A DNA stretch of 64,000 nucleotides from positions 1 through 64,000 of IMG/VR virus record IMGVR_UViG_3300042306_000227; one strand, written 5' to 3'. The translations under genes and the position numbers were made by a program. This DNA is from a virus. Each line of letters begins with the position of its first letter. The stretch's first letter is position 1. Under the pieces are notes generated by a model. It worked only from the letters and a program-made list of their open reading frames with translations, ran no database searches and was not told the origin of the DNA. Positions 42,099-50,608 of this stretch are shown piece by piece.

Positions 42099-44768
42099 AT
42101 GGGTAAGACAAAAGATTTAGGACACTTAGCACACATAGTAGTATACGATGCAGAAAACCATATAACAGTTCCTGCTGGAATTACTATGCATACAAATCAG
42201 CTAGTAGCATCCCAAGCATGGGTAACTACAGCTTTGGGTTCTTATGCATTGTCATCTGCTCTAGGTTCATATGTGCCTACATCTAGGACTATAACAATAA
42301 ATGGTACAACATTTGATTTAAGCGCTAATAGAAGCTGGGATATAACTTCAATGATATATCCTGCTGCTGGTATTGCTTTGTCTACAGGTACAGGATGGGG
42401 TACTTCTATAACCAATAACTCAGGTAACTGGAATACAGCTTTTGGATGGGGTAATCACGCTTCAGCGGGGTACTTGACAGGAATAACTTCTACTCAAGTA
42501 ACGACAGCTTTAGGGTTTACTCCTGTAACAAATGCTAGAACTATTACAATTAATGGGACGGCATATGATTTGAGTACAGACAGGAGTTGGACTGTAAGTG
42601 GAACAGATAGTACTAAACTCCCCTTAGCTGGTGGCACAATGACTGGAAGTATTGAAATGGCTACTTCTGGAACTAGTTATATTAGAATGGGTAGATTTCC
42701 TAATTCAACATCAAATGGCGGTGAGGCTTGGATAGGTAGAGCTTCTGACAGAAGTGCTGGTACTATGACTGTTCAATTAGGTTCTGCAAATAGTTCATTT
42801 TTTGAAGTAGTTGATTATGGTTGGACTACAGTTACTTTAAAAGTAGGAATGAATGATTTTTCTTATAAGGGGAATGCTGTAATTCACGCTGGTAATATTG
42901 GTTCTCAATCAGTATCAACTGCAAGTGCTGCATCTAGTGCAACCTTTTTAACACAAGCTAATGCTACATGGGGAGCTAGACTACAAATAGGGGGTAATGG
43001 TGACCCAGGAGCTATTGCTAATATAGCTGTTGTTCAAGCTACAGATGGTAATTTACACATGGATAGCGGTACTGGCAAATCCATGTATTTAAATTATTAT
43101 CGTAATGGAGTAATATATTTAAATGGAGCTACTTATTATATTAGTTCTAATGGAGCTAATTATAATGGAACAGCTGCGAATGCAGGTAATGCTGATACAC
43201 TGGATGGATATCATGGTTCAAATTATCCTGGTAAAAATGGCAATACTTATTATCAAGTAGAAACATGGCTTCAATTAACAGGAGTTCATGGATTATACTG
43301 CCCTTCTGTAAATAATGCTCACTTATACCCAAATGATGCTTCTTATGGAGCTTGGAGAATATCAGGAACTAGAAATGGATGGAATGGTATTCATTTTGGA
43401 GGTGGTAATGGCATGACTCTAATGATGAATGAAACAGAGTTTGGATTTCATAGAGAAGGTATTGGATGGTCAGCTAGATTTACAAGCGGTACTGGTCATT
43501 TTAATATATCAGGTAGTGCAGCAAGTGCTAGTAGCGCTAGCTCAGCTACTTCTGCGGAATATTTCCCAACAGCATATGTTGGAGGTCAGCAAACTAATCC
43601 TCAAGTTTATTTTAATAATGGAATTGGCTTAAAGGCTGCAATGACAGGTGCTTGGTCTGTATGGTCTGATACATTATGGGTTAATGGATATTCTGGTGGT
43701 GATGTCCCTTGGATGTGCGCACTTCACTTTTTAAGAAATAGTGAACCAAGATTTGCTATTAGTGCGCAACAAAGGCAAAGTACAAGTTATGGCTCTTTTT
43801 ATGAAGTAATTACATCTTATAATATTGCATCTCAAACAGTTGCTAATTTATCAGGATTTAATAAGAGTGAACCAACATTTGCAAATGTGTATAATACTGG
43901 ATGGTTTAGAAACTATGCGGATAGTGGATTATATAACCAAGACTATGGATGTCATTTGGTTAGAAACGGTCAATCATCTCATGGTGCTTGGTCTATTTTT
44001 GGATATACTAAAGCTGGGTATATTGGTATGAACTTAAGAGACCCTCAGACTTACAATAATAACCTGATGTACGAGAATGGCAACGGAGGCATGTATACAG
44101 AAAATGCAAACGGTTGGCAATGGTATTATAACAGAGGTTCAAACTGTTTAGGTCTTGGAGGCTCTACTACATACAACTGGGTTAGAGCTGTTGTAAATGG
44201 TAAACTTAAAATTGAATCTGATTCTATCCATACAGGATGGGCATATTTTGATAGCAATCTTCAACTTGCTGGTGGTGGTAATATTCTTTACAACGAATAT
44301 AATCTTTGGTATGTATGGAGAAACTGGGGGGGATGGGGTGGAGAATGGATTAATCGTAATGGTGGTGATATGATTATGAACCTATATGCTGTTTATGCAG
44401 TGACAGGTAGCGTATCGGATATTAGGTACAAAAAAGATATTACACCTTTATCGTATGGATTGAATGAAATCATGCAAATGAATCCGATTAAGTATCATTA
44501 CAACTTACCTAAAGAATCAATGTTAGCTAACGACCCTGATTACTTCTTAGGATTTTCTGCACAAGAAATGCAAAATATTATTCCAGAAGCTGTTCACGAA
44601 AAGATGGGAGATTCATCAGAGACTATGACTGGCATGCTTGCAATCACTATGGATGAGATAATACCTGTATTAGTGAATGGCATAAAAGAGCAACAAGTAA
44701 TGATACGCAACCAAAATAATAAAATCAATAAACTAGAAGCACTAGTAAACCAACTATTAAATAATTAA
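42099..44768 (+). CDS. long tail fibre with C-terminal S74 intramolecular chaperone, 889 aa
   Basis: The S74 domain begins near residue 774 ('DIRYKKDITPLSYGLNEIMQMNP', 'YFLGFSAQEMQNIIPEAV'). The N-terminal 60 residues resemble those of the third fibre ('L..IVVYDAENHITVPAGI'), probably the virion-attachment part. Two TINGxxxDLS motifs (near 42286 and 42538) and the segment 'GTGWGTSITNNSGNWNTAF' are shared with the 45772 fibre. Between these lies a unique glycine/aromatic-rich receptor-binding region. Confidence 0.75.
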   Translation: MGKTKDLGHLAHIVVYDAENHITVPAGITMHTNQLVASQAWVTTALGSYALSSALGSYVPTSRTITINGTTFDLSANRSWDITSMIYPAAGIALSTGTGWGTSITNNSGNWNTAFGWGNHASAGYLTGITSTQVTTALGFTPVTNARTITINGTAYDLSTDRSWTVSGTDSTKLPLAGGTMTGSIEMATSGTSYIRMGRFPNSTSNGGEAWIGRASDRSAGTMTVQLGSANSSFFEVVDYGWTTVTLKVGMNDFSYKGNAVIHAGNIGSQSVSTASAASSATFLTQANATWGARLQIGGNGDPGAIANIAVVQATDGNLHMDSGTGKSMYLNYYRNGVIYLNGATYYISSNGANYNGTAANAGNADTLDGYHGSNYPGKNGNTYYQVETWLQLTGVHGLYCPSVNNAHLYPNDASYGAWRISGTRNGWNGIHFGGGNGMTLMMNETEFGFHREGIGWSARFTSGTGHFNISGSAASASSASSATSAEYFPTAYVGGQQTNPQVYFNNGIGLKAAMTGAWSVWSDTLWVNGYSGGDVPWMCALHFLRNSEPRFAISAQQRQSTSYGSFYEVITSYNIASQTVANLSGFNKSEPTFANVYNTGWFRNYADSGLYNQDYGCHLVRNGQSSHGAWSIFGYTKAGYIGMNLRDPQTYNNNLMYENGNGGMYTENANGWQWYYNRGSNCLGLGGSTTYNWVRAVVNGKLKIESDSIHTGWAYFDSNLQLAGGGNILYNEYNLWYVWRNWGGWGGEWINRNGGDMIMNLYAVYAVTGSVSDIRYKKDITPLSYGLNEIMQMNPIKYHYNLPKESMLANDPDYFLGFSAQEMQNIIPEAVHEKMGDSSETMTGMLAITMDEIIPVLVNGIKEQQVMIRNQNNKINKLEALVNQLLNN

Positions 44769-44770
44769 TT

Positions 44771-45244
44771 ATGGCATACAAAATAAACAAAGAAATAGTA
44801 ACATCTAAGGGTGTTACATCTGAGGCTTACGTAAGAATATCTAAGTATGAAATTGATAAAGCTGGTGATGCTAGCTTTAAGATTGAAGTATTTTTAAATC
44901 AAGAATCTTCTACAACAGTAGATGGTGGATTGTTTAATCCTGCTTCTGCAACAATTGCAGATATAGGCCCTTATGTTGTAGTACCTCTTAAAAAAACTAT
45001 ACAAGTAGCTGTGCCAAATAAAAGAACAGAAGTGGTAGATGTCCCAGAAGAACTAGACGAGGAGGGTAATGTAATTAAGATGGCTACAAAACAATACGTT
45101 GAATTTGAAGGGGAAGATTTGGTTGATAGAACTGTACCTGATTTAACTCCTGTAGAAAATGGAACTGTTTTTGAGTTTGGTTATGCTAAATTAAGAGATG
45201 TATTAGTATCTTTGTACGGAGAGGAAAATATTGAAATTGTATAA
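44771..45244 (+). CDS. small fibre-associated protein, paralogue of next gene, 157 aa
   Basis: Shares its layout with the 45263 gene: 'K.VTSEAYVRISKYEIDKAGDASFKIEVF' against 'KGITSEAYVRIADYQVSKYGSASFRIELF', and a common ending 'VPDLTP.E...FEFGYAKLRDVL'. It is a beta-rich domain. It sits between two S74 fibres, so it is probably a fibre partner, cap or chaperone. Family unknown. Confidence 0.6.
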   Translation: MAYKINKEIVTSKGVTSEAYVRISKYEIDKAGDASFKIEVFLNQESSTTVDGGLFNPASATIADIGPYVVVPLKKTIQVAVPNKRTEVVDVPEELDEEGNVIKMATKQYVEFEGEDLVDRTVPDLTPVENGTVFEFGYAKLRDVLVSLYGEENIEIV

Positions 45245-45262
45245 TATTTAAATAAACAAATA

Positions 45263-45748
45263 ATGGCATTAAAAATCACAACACAGATTGGTACAGACAA
45301 AGGTATCACATCTGAGGCTTACGTAAGAATCGCAGACTATCAAGTATCTAAGTACGGTAGTGCTAGCTTTAGAATTGAATTATTCCAAACTCAGGCTGAC
45401 TCAGTAGTTACTAATGGTATGATGTATCCGACCCCTTCTACTGGCGGCCAGGCTCGTAACCAACAAGTAGGTGATAACCTATGGGTTGCTATGACTAAAG
45501 AAGTAGAAGCTACAAGAACAGTACAAAGAAATGTAGAAGTAGTAACAGACGCTGTTTTAGATTCAGAGGGAGAGGTTATAACTCCTGCAAGTTCTACTTG
45601 GGAAATGCAAGATGTGGAAGAAACATACACAGCTACAGTTCCTGACTTGACTCCTTTAGAAGACGAGACTATCTTTGAATTCGGCTATGCTAAGCTTAAA
45701 GATAAATTAGTAGGATTATTTGGAGCTGAGAACGTAGTAGATTGTTAG
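45263..45748 (+). CDS. small fibre-associated protein, paralogue of previous gene, 161 aa
   Basis: A tandem duplicate of the 44771 gene. The first ~30 residues and the last 35 align clearly, and the middle ('TNGMMYPTPSTGGQARNQQVG') differs. It ends directly before a promoter box that starts the third fibre. The two copies may each serve one neighbouring fibre. Confidence 0.6.
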   Translation: MALKITTQIGTDKGITSEAYVRIADYQVSKYGSASFRIELFQTQADSVVTNGMMYPTPSTGGQARNQQVGDNLWVAMTKEVEATRTVQRNVEVVTDAVLDSEGEVITPASSTWEMQDVEETYTATVPDLTPLEDETIFEFGYAKLKDKLVGLFGAENVVDC

Positions 45749-45756
45749 TATCTTTG
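45749..45756 (+). promoter_or_regulatory. TATCTTTG promoter box before the third fibre
   Basis: TAnnTTTG match 15 nt before the ATG at 45772. It overlaps the last base of the preceding stop codon. Confidence 0.6.
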
Positions 45757-45771
45757 CTTAAATAGTAAGCA

Positions 45772-48486
45772 ATGAGTTTAAAAGCAATAGATACTGGTTT
45801 TCTCAGGAATTTAGTTTCATACGATAATATAGGTAACATTTCGTTACCTGCTAGTTTGTCTATTTTTGTCAATAAAGAAGTAGCTACAAAAGAATACGTA
45901 GACGCTCAGAATAGTGGTCAGGTTCTACAATCTAGAACTTTGACTATTAATGGGGTTACTTACGACCTTTCAGCAAATAGAAGTTGGACTATAGATTCTA
46001 TGGTATATCCGTCAGCAGGTATCGCTTTATCAAGTGGTACTGGCTGGGGAGCTTCTATTACAAATAATTCAGCAAATTGGAATACTGCGTTTGGATGGGG
46101 TAATCATGCTTTAGCTGGATACCTTACATCATTTACAGAGACAGACCCCACAGTCCCATCTCATGTAAAGGCTATTACTACAACTAAGATAAGCGATTGG
46201 GATGCTGCATTTGGATGGGGGAACCATGCATCTGCAGGTTATGAAATTGCGTCTAACAAATCAAATAATGCTGCTTTAGGAAACTCTAGTACGTTATATC
46301 CAACGCAAGCAGCAGTAAAATCTTATGTTGATTCTGCTGTGACTGGTGGAGTAAACATACAAGGTGATTGGAATGCAAATACCAATACTCCTAATATATC
46401 AGGCACTACTACTACTGGATTTACATGGAGGGTTTCCGTAGCTGGTTCAACTAATTTAGGTGGAATTACTACTTGGAATGTTAATGACTTAGCTGTTAAA
46501 ACAGCAGCTGGTTGGATTAAAATTGATAATAGTTCATCTGTTATTTCTGTATATGGTAGACAAGGTGTTGTTGTAGCTAATGCTGGGGATTATAATACAT
46601 CTCAAGTTACCGAAGCTGTTGGTAGTTTATACTTTACTACAGCTAGAGCTAGAGCGTCATTTAGCGCAGGCACAAATGTATCAATAGATGCAAATGGTGT
46701 AATTAGCTCAGTAAATACAACTTATAATAATTTTACCAGAACGGTTGCAGGCTTAGTGCCAAACCCAGGAGGCTCTTCAACTACTCGTTATTTAAGAGAG
46801 GATGGTACATGGGTAATACCACCTGATACAATTGTAACATCATTAGCATGGACTAGCATTACTAGTAGACCAACTAAATTATCTGACTTTACAAATGACT
46901 TAGGAAACTATGGTTCATTTTTAACAGCATACACTGACACATTAGCTACTGTTACAAATAGAGGAAATTCTACAGCACAAAATATAGTTTTTAGTAATGG
47001 AAGGAAGGGGCTTGTAGGTGTTTATGATGCTGCACAGACTCAAGCAATATTTGCTATGGGTGCTGCTTATGTTTTAGCAGATGGAGGTGCTTCAAATAAT
47101 ATAGGAAATCTTTACGGACTAGCTTGGTCATATAATCCAGACTACGGAGGCGCAGGTAATAATCCGCAATCAAAAGCAGGGTTAAATCATCAGTTATTGT
47201 TGATGCAAGCAGGTGTTACTACCGCAGCAATAGGTTCTGGTATATGGACAAGTGGAAATATATCTGCAGCTAATTTTAGTGGTTCACATAGTGGTACTTC
47301 TTCAGGAACAAATACAGGAGACCAAGTAAATATTAGTGGTAATGCTGCGACAGCGACGTCAGCTACATCAGCTACAATATCAACTTTTTTGTCATCTCCT
47401 GATGGAGATAGATTAGCAGGCAGTAAATTACCTAATGGTACTGTAAGAGCAATTAGGTTTGATTTTGCAAATGCAAACTCTATTACAGGTGCAACAGGAA
47501 ATTATGCAGGTGTAATGACTTATTCTCCTTGGGATGGTACTGTAGCTTCTACTGGAGACTCTTCATATCAATTAGCATTTATTAATGAAACAGGTGTTAA
47601 CGCAAGTGGAGCCCCTGGCCTTAGATTTAGAAATGGTATTGACTCAACTTGGAATGGTTGGACATCAATAATAACATCTTCTAATATAGGTTCTTATACA
47701 GCAGGTGGTGTTGCTTGGGGTAATGTGTCTGGAAGACCAACGGCATTAAGTCAATTTACAAATGATTTAGGGAACTATGGAGGCTGGGTTGTTAGAAGTG
47801 GCGACAGCATGAGTGGTAGACTTACTATTAATAGTGGGGGGAATAATTTGCCATTGCATGTTCTTTCTGTAGAACCTTATATACAACTTCAGGCAACAGG
47901 AGAAACGAATTCTACATCTTTTAGAATGTATCCTACAGGTGGTTTTAATGCTTCAATAGGTAATTACGCTACAGGGGAATTGTGCCTTGTTGCCGCAAAC
48001 AGCGAGGCTGTCTTTATTAACAGCAATAGCATACGTGTAAATAAATATAGATTTAATGGGAATGGCACATTATCTGGTAATGGATTAGTTGAAATTGTTG
48101 ATATGGCTAATGTTGGAATGGCAACACAAGCAAATTCATATAGATGGTATAGTGCTAATGCTGCTAATATATTAATGTCATTAAATACATCAGGACATCT
48201 TACTGCTAACGCATTCTTTGAAGCATCAGATATTAGATACAAAAATGTAACCGAGACTAATCCAGATATTAGTGGGCTTGGTATTGATGTGATTAAATTT
48301 ACTAGACACGGAAGTGATATAGTAAGATATGGTTATTCTGCACAGCAAGTGCAATCAGTTATACCAGATGCTGTAGAAGGTAAAGATGTACTAACTGTAA
48401 ACTATATGGATGTTCATACTTTAAAGATTGCATCTTTAGAAAGAAGAGTTAAAGAATTAGAAGAAAGACTAAAAAGCACATTATAA
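45772..48486 (+). CDS. long tail fibre with C-terminal S74 intramolecular chaperone, 904 aa
   Basis: The S74 domain starts near residue 820 ('DIRYKNVTETNPDISGLGIDVIKFTRH', 'YGYSAQQVQSVIPDAV') and ends in a coiled coil. Contents in order: an N-terminal segment like the second fibre, a TINGVTYDLSANRSW motif, 'SGTGWGASITNNSANWNTAFGWGNHA', a 'FGWGNHASAGY' repeat, a 'AVKSYVDSAV' linker, a 'GDWNANTNTPNISG' module, then unique sequence. It is thus a mosaic of modules found in its neighbours. Confidence 0.75.
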   Translation: MSLKAIDTGFLRNLVSYDNIGNISLPASLSIFVNKEVATKEYVDAQNSGQVLQSRTLTINGVTYDLSANRSWTIDSMVYPSAGIALSSGTGWGASITNNSANWNTAFGWGNHALAGYLTSFTETDPTVPSHVKAITTTKISDWDAAFGWGNHASAGYEIASNKSNNAALGNSSTLYPTQAAVKSYVDSAVTGGVNIQGDWNANTNTPNISGTTTTGFTWRVSVAGSTNLGGITTWNVNDLAVKTAAGWIKIDNSSSVISVYGRQGVVVANAGDYNTSQVTEAVGSLYFTTARARASFSAGTNVSIDANGVISSVNTTYNNFTRTVAGLVPNPGGSSTTRYLREDGTWVIPPDTIVTSLAWTSITSRPTKLSDFTNDLGNYGSFLTAYTDTLATVTNRGNSTAQNIVFSNGRKGLVGVYDAAQTQAIFAMGAAYVLADGGASNNIGNLYGLAWSYNPDYGGAGNNPQSKAGLNHQLLLMQAGVTTAAIGSGIWTSGNISAANFSGSHSGTSSGTNTGDQVNISGNAATATSATSATISTFLSSPDGDRLAGSKLPNGTVRAIRFDFANANSITGATGNYAGVMTYSPWDGTVASTGDSSYQLAFINETGVNASGAPGLRFRNGIDSTWNGWTSIITSSNIGSYTAGGVAWGNVSGRPTALSQFTNDLGNYGGWVVRSGDSMSGRLTINSGGNNLPLHVLSVEPYIQLQATGETNSTSFRMYPTGGFNASIGNYATGELCLVAANSEAVFINSNSIRVNKYRFNGNGTLSGNGLVEIVDMANVGMATQANSYRWYSANAANILMSLNTSGHLTANAFFEASDIRYKNVTETNPDISGLGIDVIKFTRHGSDIVRYGYSAQQVQSVIPDAVEGKDVLTVNYMDVHTLKIASLERRVKELEERLKSTL

Positions 48487-49391
48487 TGGGTACAGCAGCT
48501 ACAATGAGAGGATTAAATGCTTTGGGTTTACAAAGAAAATCTTCAACAATACCAGCAAGCACTAATAAATTAGTCACAAAAGAAGAGTTGAATACATATT
48601 ATTATGTAGACAATGAAAGTGCAGGGATAAGTTCGTACCCAAATAATAGAATTATAACATATGAAAATATAAGAGATGGTATATTCTCTAAACCAAGACC
48701 TCAGTATTATCAATATGATGTAACAAGAAGTAGTATCCCTGGGGCAACTGGTGCATATTTTAATTATATAGGAACAGATGGAGGAACATATACTGTTCTT
48801 CAAAATTCCTATGGATATGTAGGAAGGTTTTGTATGCAAGAAAATACATACACAAATAACCAATTTCAAGTTTATTCTATATCTCAAGTTGGACTTTGTT
48901 ATCCAACTCCAAATGCATCATATCCGCAACCATATATTTCTGATGGGTATTTGTTTTTTAATAACTTAGGTTCATACCAAGTTGAAGACATTAAAATTCA
49001 TCAAATAGTAGACGTTAAAAGGCTTTCTGATGAAACAAGAGATAATGTTATTATTGGAGAGGCTATTGTTGGTACAGGAACAGGACTTTATTTAGTAGCA
49101 GATGCAGATAGTGAAGAGGAAGTTGACCGTGGTATTTGGGATTTTATAATAACTTTTTTAGTAATAGCTGCTACGTGGTTTATTGGTGGTACAAAAAAAT
49201 CTACATCTCAATTAAGATATGAAAGTCAAGGTGTTTATATAAACGGCTCTCTTTCAATGGCTAGTATTAAAAACGCAACAGGCTCAAACCAGTTTTATGT
49301 ATCTTTTAAAGTAAACAGTGGTTTTGGAGTTTATGTAGCAATATTTGGATATGAAACAAATCAATTAAATCCTCCTGTAGTATTATTTTAA
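48486..49391 (+). CDS. tail-region protein with one membrane segment, 301 aa
   Basis: The ATG overlaps the stop of the third fibre. The N-terminal 200 residues are aromatic and beta-rich. The segment 'WDFIITFLVIAATWFIGG' (about 218-235) is a clear hydrophobic helix. The C-terminal part is beta-rich again. A fibre cap or an attachment protein whose helix serves in membrane contact is possible. Family unknown. Confidence 0.5.
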   Translation: MGTAATMRGLNALGLQRKSSTIPASTNKLVTKEELNTYYYVDNESAGISSYPNNRIITYENIRDGIFSKPRPQYYQYDVTRSSIPGATGAYFNYIGTDGGTYTVLQNSYGYVGRFCMQENTYTNNQFQVYSISQVGLCYPTPNASYPQPYISDGYLFFNNLGSYQVEDIKIHQIVDVKRLSDETRDNVIIGEAIVGTGTGLYLVADADSEEEVDRGIWDFIITFLVIAATWFIGGTKKSTSQLRYESQGVYINGSLSMASIKNATGSNQFYVSFKVNSGFGVYVAIFGYETNQLNPPVVLF

Positions 49392-49392
49392 T

Positions 49393-49557
49393 ATGAAAGA
49401 TATAGTAGAATTAGCTCAAGAAAGGCTTGAAATATGTTTAAAATGTGAGCATAATATTGACACATCTCATGGGATGATTTGCGAAAAATGCGGTTGTCCA
49501 ATCATGAAAATTATATATAGCCTAGATGGGCATGGGTGTAATGAAAAAAAGTGGTAA
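49393..49557 (+). CDS. small zinc-ribbon protein, 54 aa
   Basis: ATG 49393 lies 1 nt after the preceding stop. Cysteines 15, 18, 30, 33 and 35 ('CLKC', 'CEKCGC') and C49 form one or two zinc knuckles, with 'AQERLEICLKCEHN' as the leading helix. This matches small zinc-finger proteins found in many phages, whose function is unknown. Confidence 0.6.
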   Translation: MKDIVELAQERLEICLKCEHNIDTSHGMICEKCGCPIMKIIYSLDGHGCNEKKW

Positions 49558-49560
49558 AAA

Positions 49561-49592
49561 TTTGGTACAATCTTTGTAGTACTATAACTTTG
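49561..49592 (+). promoter_or_regulatory. Bacteroidota-type promoter TTTG-N20-TAACTTTG
   Basis: TTTG at 49561-49564 and TAACTTTG at 49585-49592 are 20 nt apart. The ATG of the next gene is 19 nt downstream. It is one of the best-formed promoters of the window. Confidence 0.7.
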
Positions 49593-49611
49593 TAAACAAA
49601 TATATATTTCT

Positions 49612-50070
49612 ATGAAACTAACGTTAGGTCAAATTGTAACACTATTTGAAGAATTAAATGGCCGTCTACTTAACAGAGAGACTGGCGAAAGAAGCAAAGG
49701 TGTGTTATCTCACAAGCTAAGCATCAGAGCTAAGTACTTGTTAAACACTGAGTTAAACAAGGCTGTAGCTGAAGAAGTTAAGTCTTATGAAGAAGCACGT
49801 CTTGAAATCTTTAAAGAATTAGGTAATCAAGAAGGTGAATCTTATGTAGTGGCTCCTGAAAATCAGGAAGAACTTATTAAGAGAATCCAAGAATTGGAGT
49901 CTATTGAAAAAACAATAGCTGTACCTAAATTAAAGGTTGAGGAGTTATTTAGCATTGAAACTGATGACTATTTCCCAATCTTACTTGAGGTATTATTAGG
50001 CAAGAAGGAAGAAGCTAAGGCTGAACCTACTGCAGCAGTTGAAGAAGCAACTGTTGTCCCTATGAACTAG
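49612..50070 (+). CDS. hypothetical protein, 152 aa
   Basis: A soluble, helical, acidic protein ('TLGQIVTLFEELNGRLLNRETGERSKGVLSHKLSIRAKYLLN', 'ELIKRIQELESIEKTI'). It has its own strong promoter and a terminator right after, so it is a single-gene unit. This setting suggests an abundant protein or one with independent timing. No family recognised. Confidence 0.55.
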   Translation: MKLTLGQIVTLFEELNGRLLNRETGERSKGVLSHKLSIRAKYLLNTELNKAVAEEVKSYEEARLEIFKELGNQEGESYVVAPENQEELIKRIQELESIEKTIAVPKLKVEELFSIETDDYFPILLEVLLGKKEEAKAEPTAAVEEATVVPMN

Positions 50071-50099
50071 TACGACTGACATACATATGGTTATTTCCG

Positions 50100-50125
50100 A
50101 GCCCTGTTTCTACAGGGCTTTTTTA
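50100..50125 (+). terminator. terminator, identical to the one at 18816
   Basis: AGCCCTG and CAGGGCT flank TTTCTA and are followed by six T. The hairpin is the same, base for base, as 18816-18842. Confidence 0.85.
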
Positions 50126-50131
50126 TTTTAG

Positions 50132-50139
50132 TACCTTTG
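50132..50139 (+). promoter_or_regulatory. TACCTTTG box 4 nt before the first exported-protein ATG
   Basis: TAnnTTTG match ending at 50139, with the ATG at 50144. It starts the exported-protein cassette and may give a leaderless transcript. Confidence 0.6.
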
Positions 50140-50143
50140 CATT

Positions 50144-50608
50144 ATGAAGTACTTATTATATTTATTGTTAATATTGAGCACATCTAGTATGGCTCAAGAT
50201 GTGACTATATCTGTCCAAAACAGCATTAAATTAGGTGATTTGGCAGGTAATAGAAAAATAGAGTTTGGTGTAGCTAATATCATTGAAGAGATAATCCAAG
50301 AGAAAGGATACTCAATTAACCCAAAATCTAAAAATATTATCTTTGCCGAGTTGATTTATATGGATGTAGTGAAGACTAAAAGCAATCTATCAGTATTCCA
50401 TAAAGACAATACAGATGTCGTGATAAGAATCAAGGGGTATATTTCCAAAGACGGAAGTAAAAGCAAGCCAATCTTGGTAGAAGGTAGCGCATCCGAGGTG
50501 TCAACATCAACAATACTTGTCGGAACAGACGGCAAGTTCAATCAACAAAATTTAACAACTGCAATAAAAAAGGCTTGCTATGAACTTATTGAGAAAATTA
50601 ATCCTTAG
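50144..50608 (+). CDS. secreted protein with a CsgG-like fold pattern, 154 aa
   Basis: A signal peptide is visible: 'MKYLLYLLLILSTSSMAQ', cut after Ala-Gln in Bacteroidota style. The mature part has 'FGVANIIEEIIQEKGYSI', then 'VVIRIKGYISKDGSKSKP' and a closing 'KFNQQNLTTAIKKACYELIEKI'. The 53667 product has 'LGVANISMEYLENLNRF' and 'KFNQSTIGTATKKALDIA' in the same places, so the two are probably paralogues with the alpha/beta layout of CsgG. CsgG is the curli secretion channel of the outer membrane. This one is short, so it may be a partial or accessory form. First gene of the cassette. Confidence 0.55.
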   Translation: MKYLLYLLLILSTSSMAQDVTISVQNSIKLGDLAGNRKIEFGVANIIEEIIQEKGYSINPKSKNIIFAELIYMDVVKTKSNLSVFHKDNTDVVIRIKGYISKDGSKSKPILVEGSASEVSTSTILVGTDGKFNQQNLTTAIKKACYELIEKINP

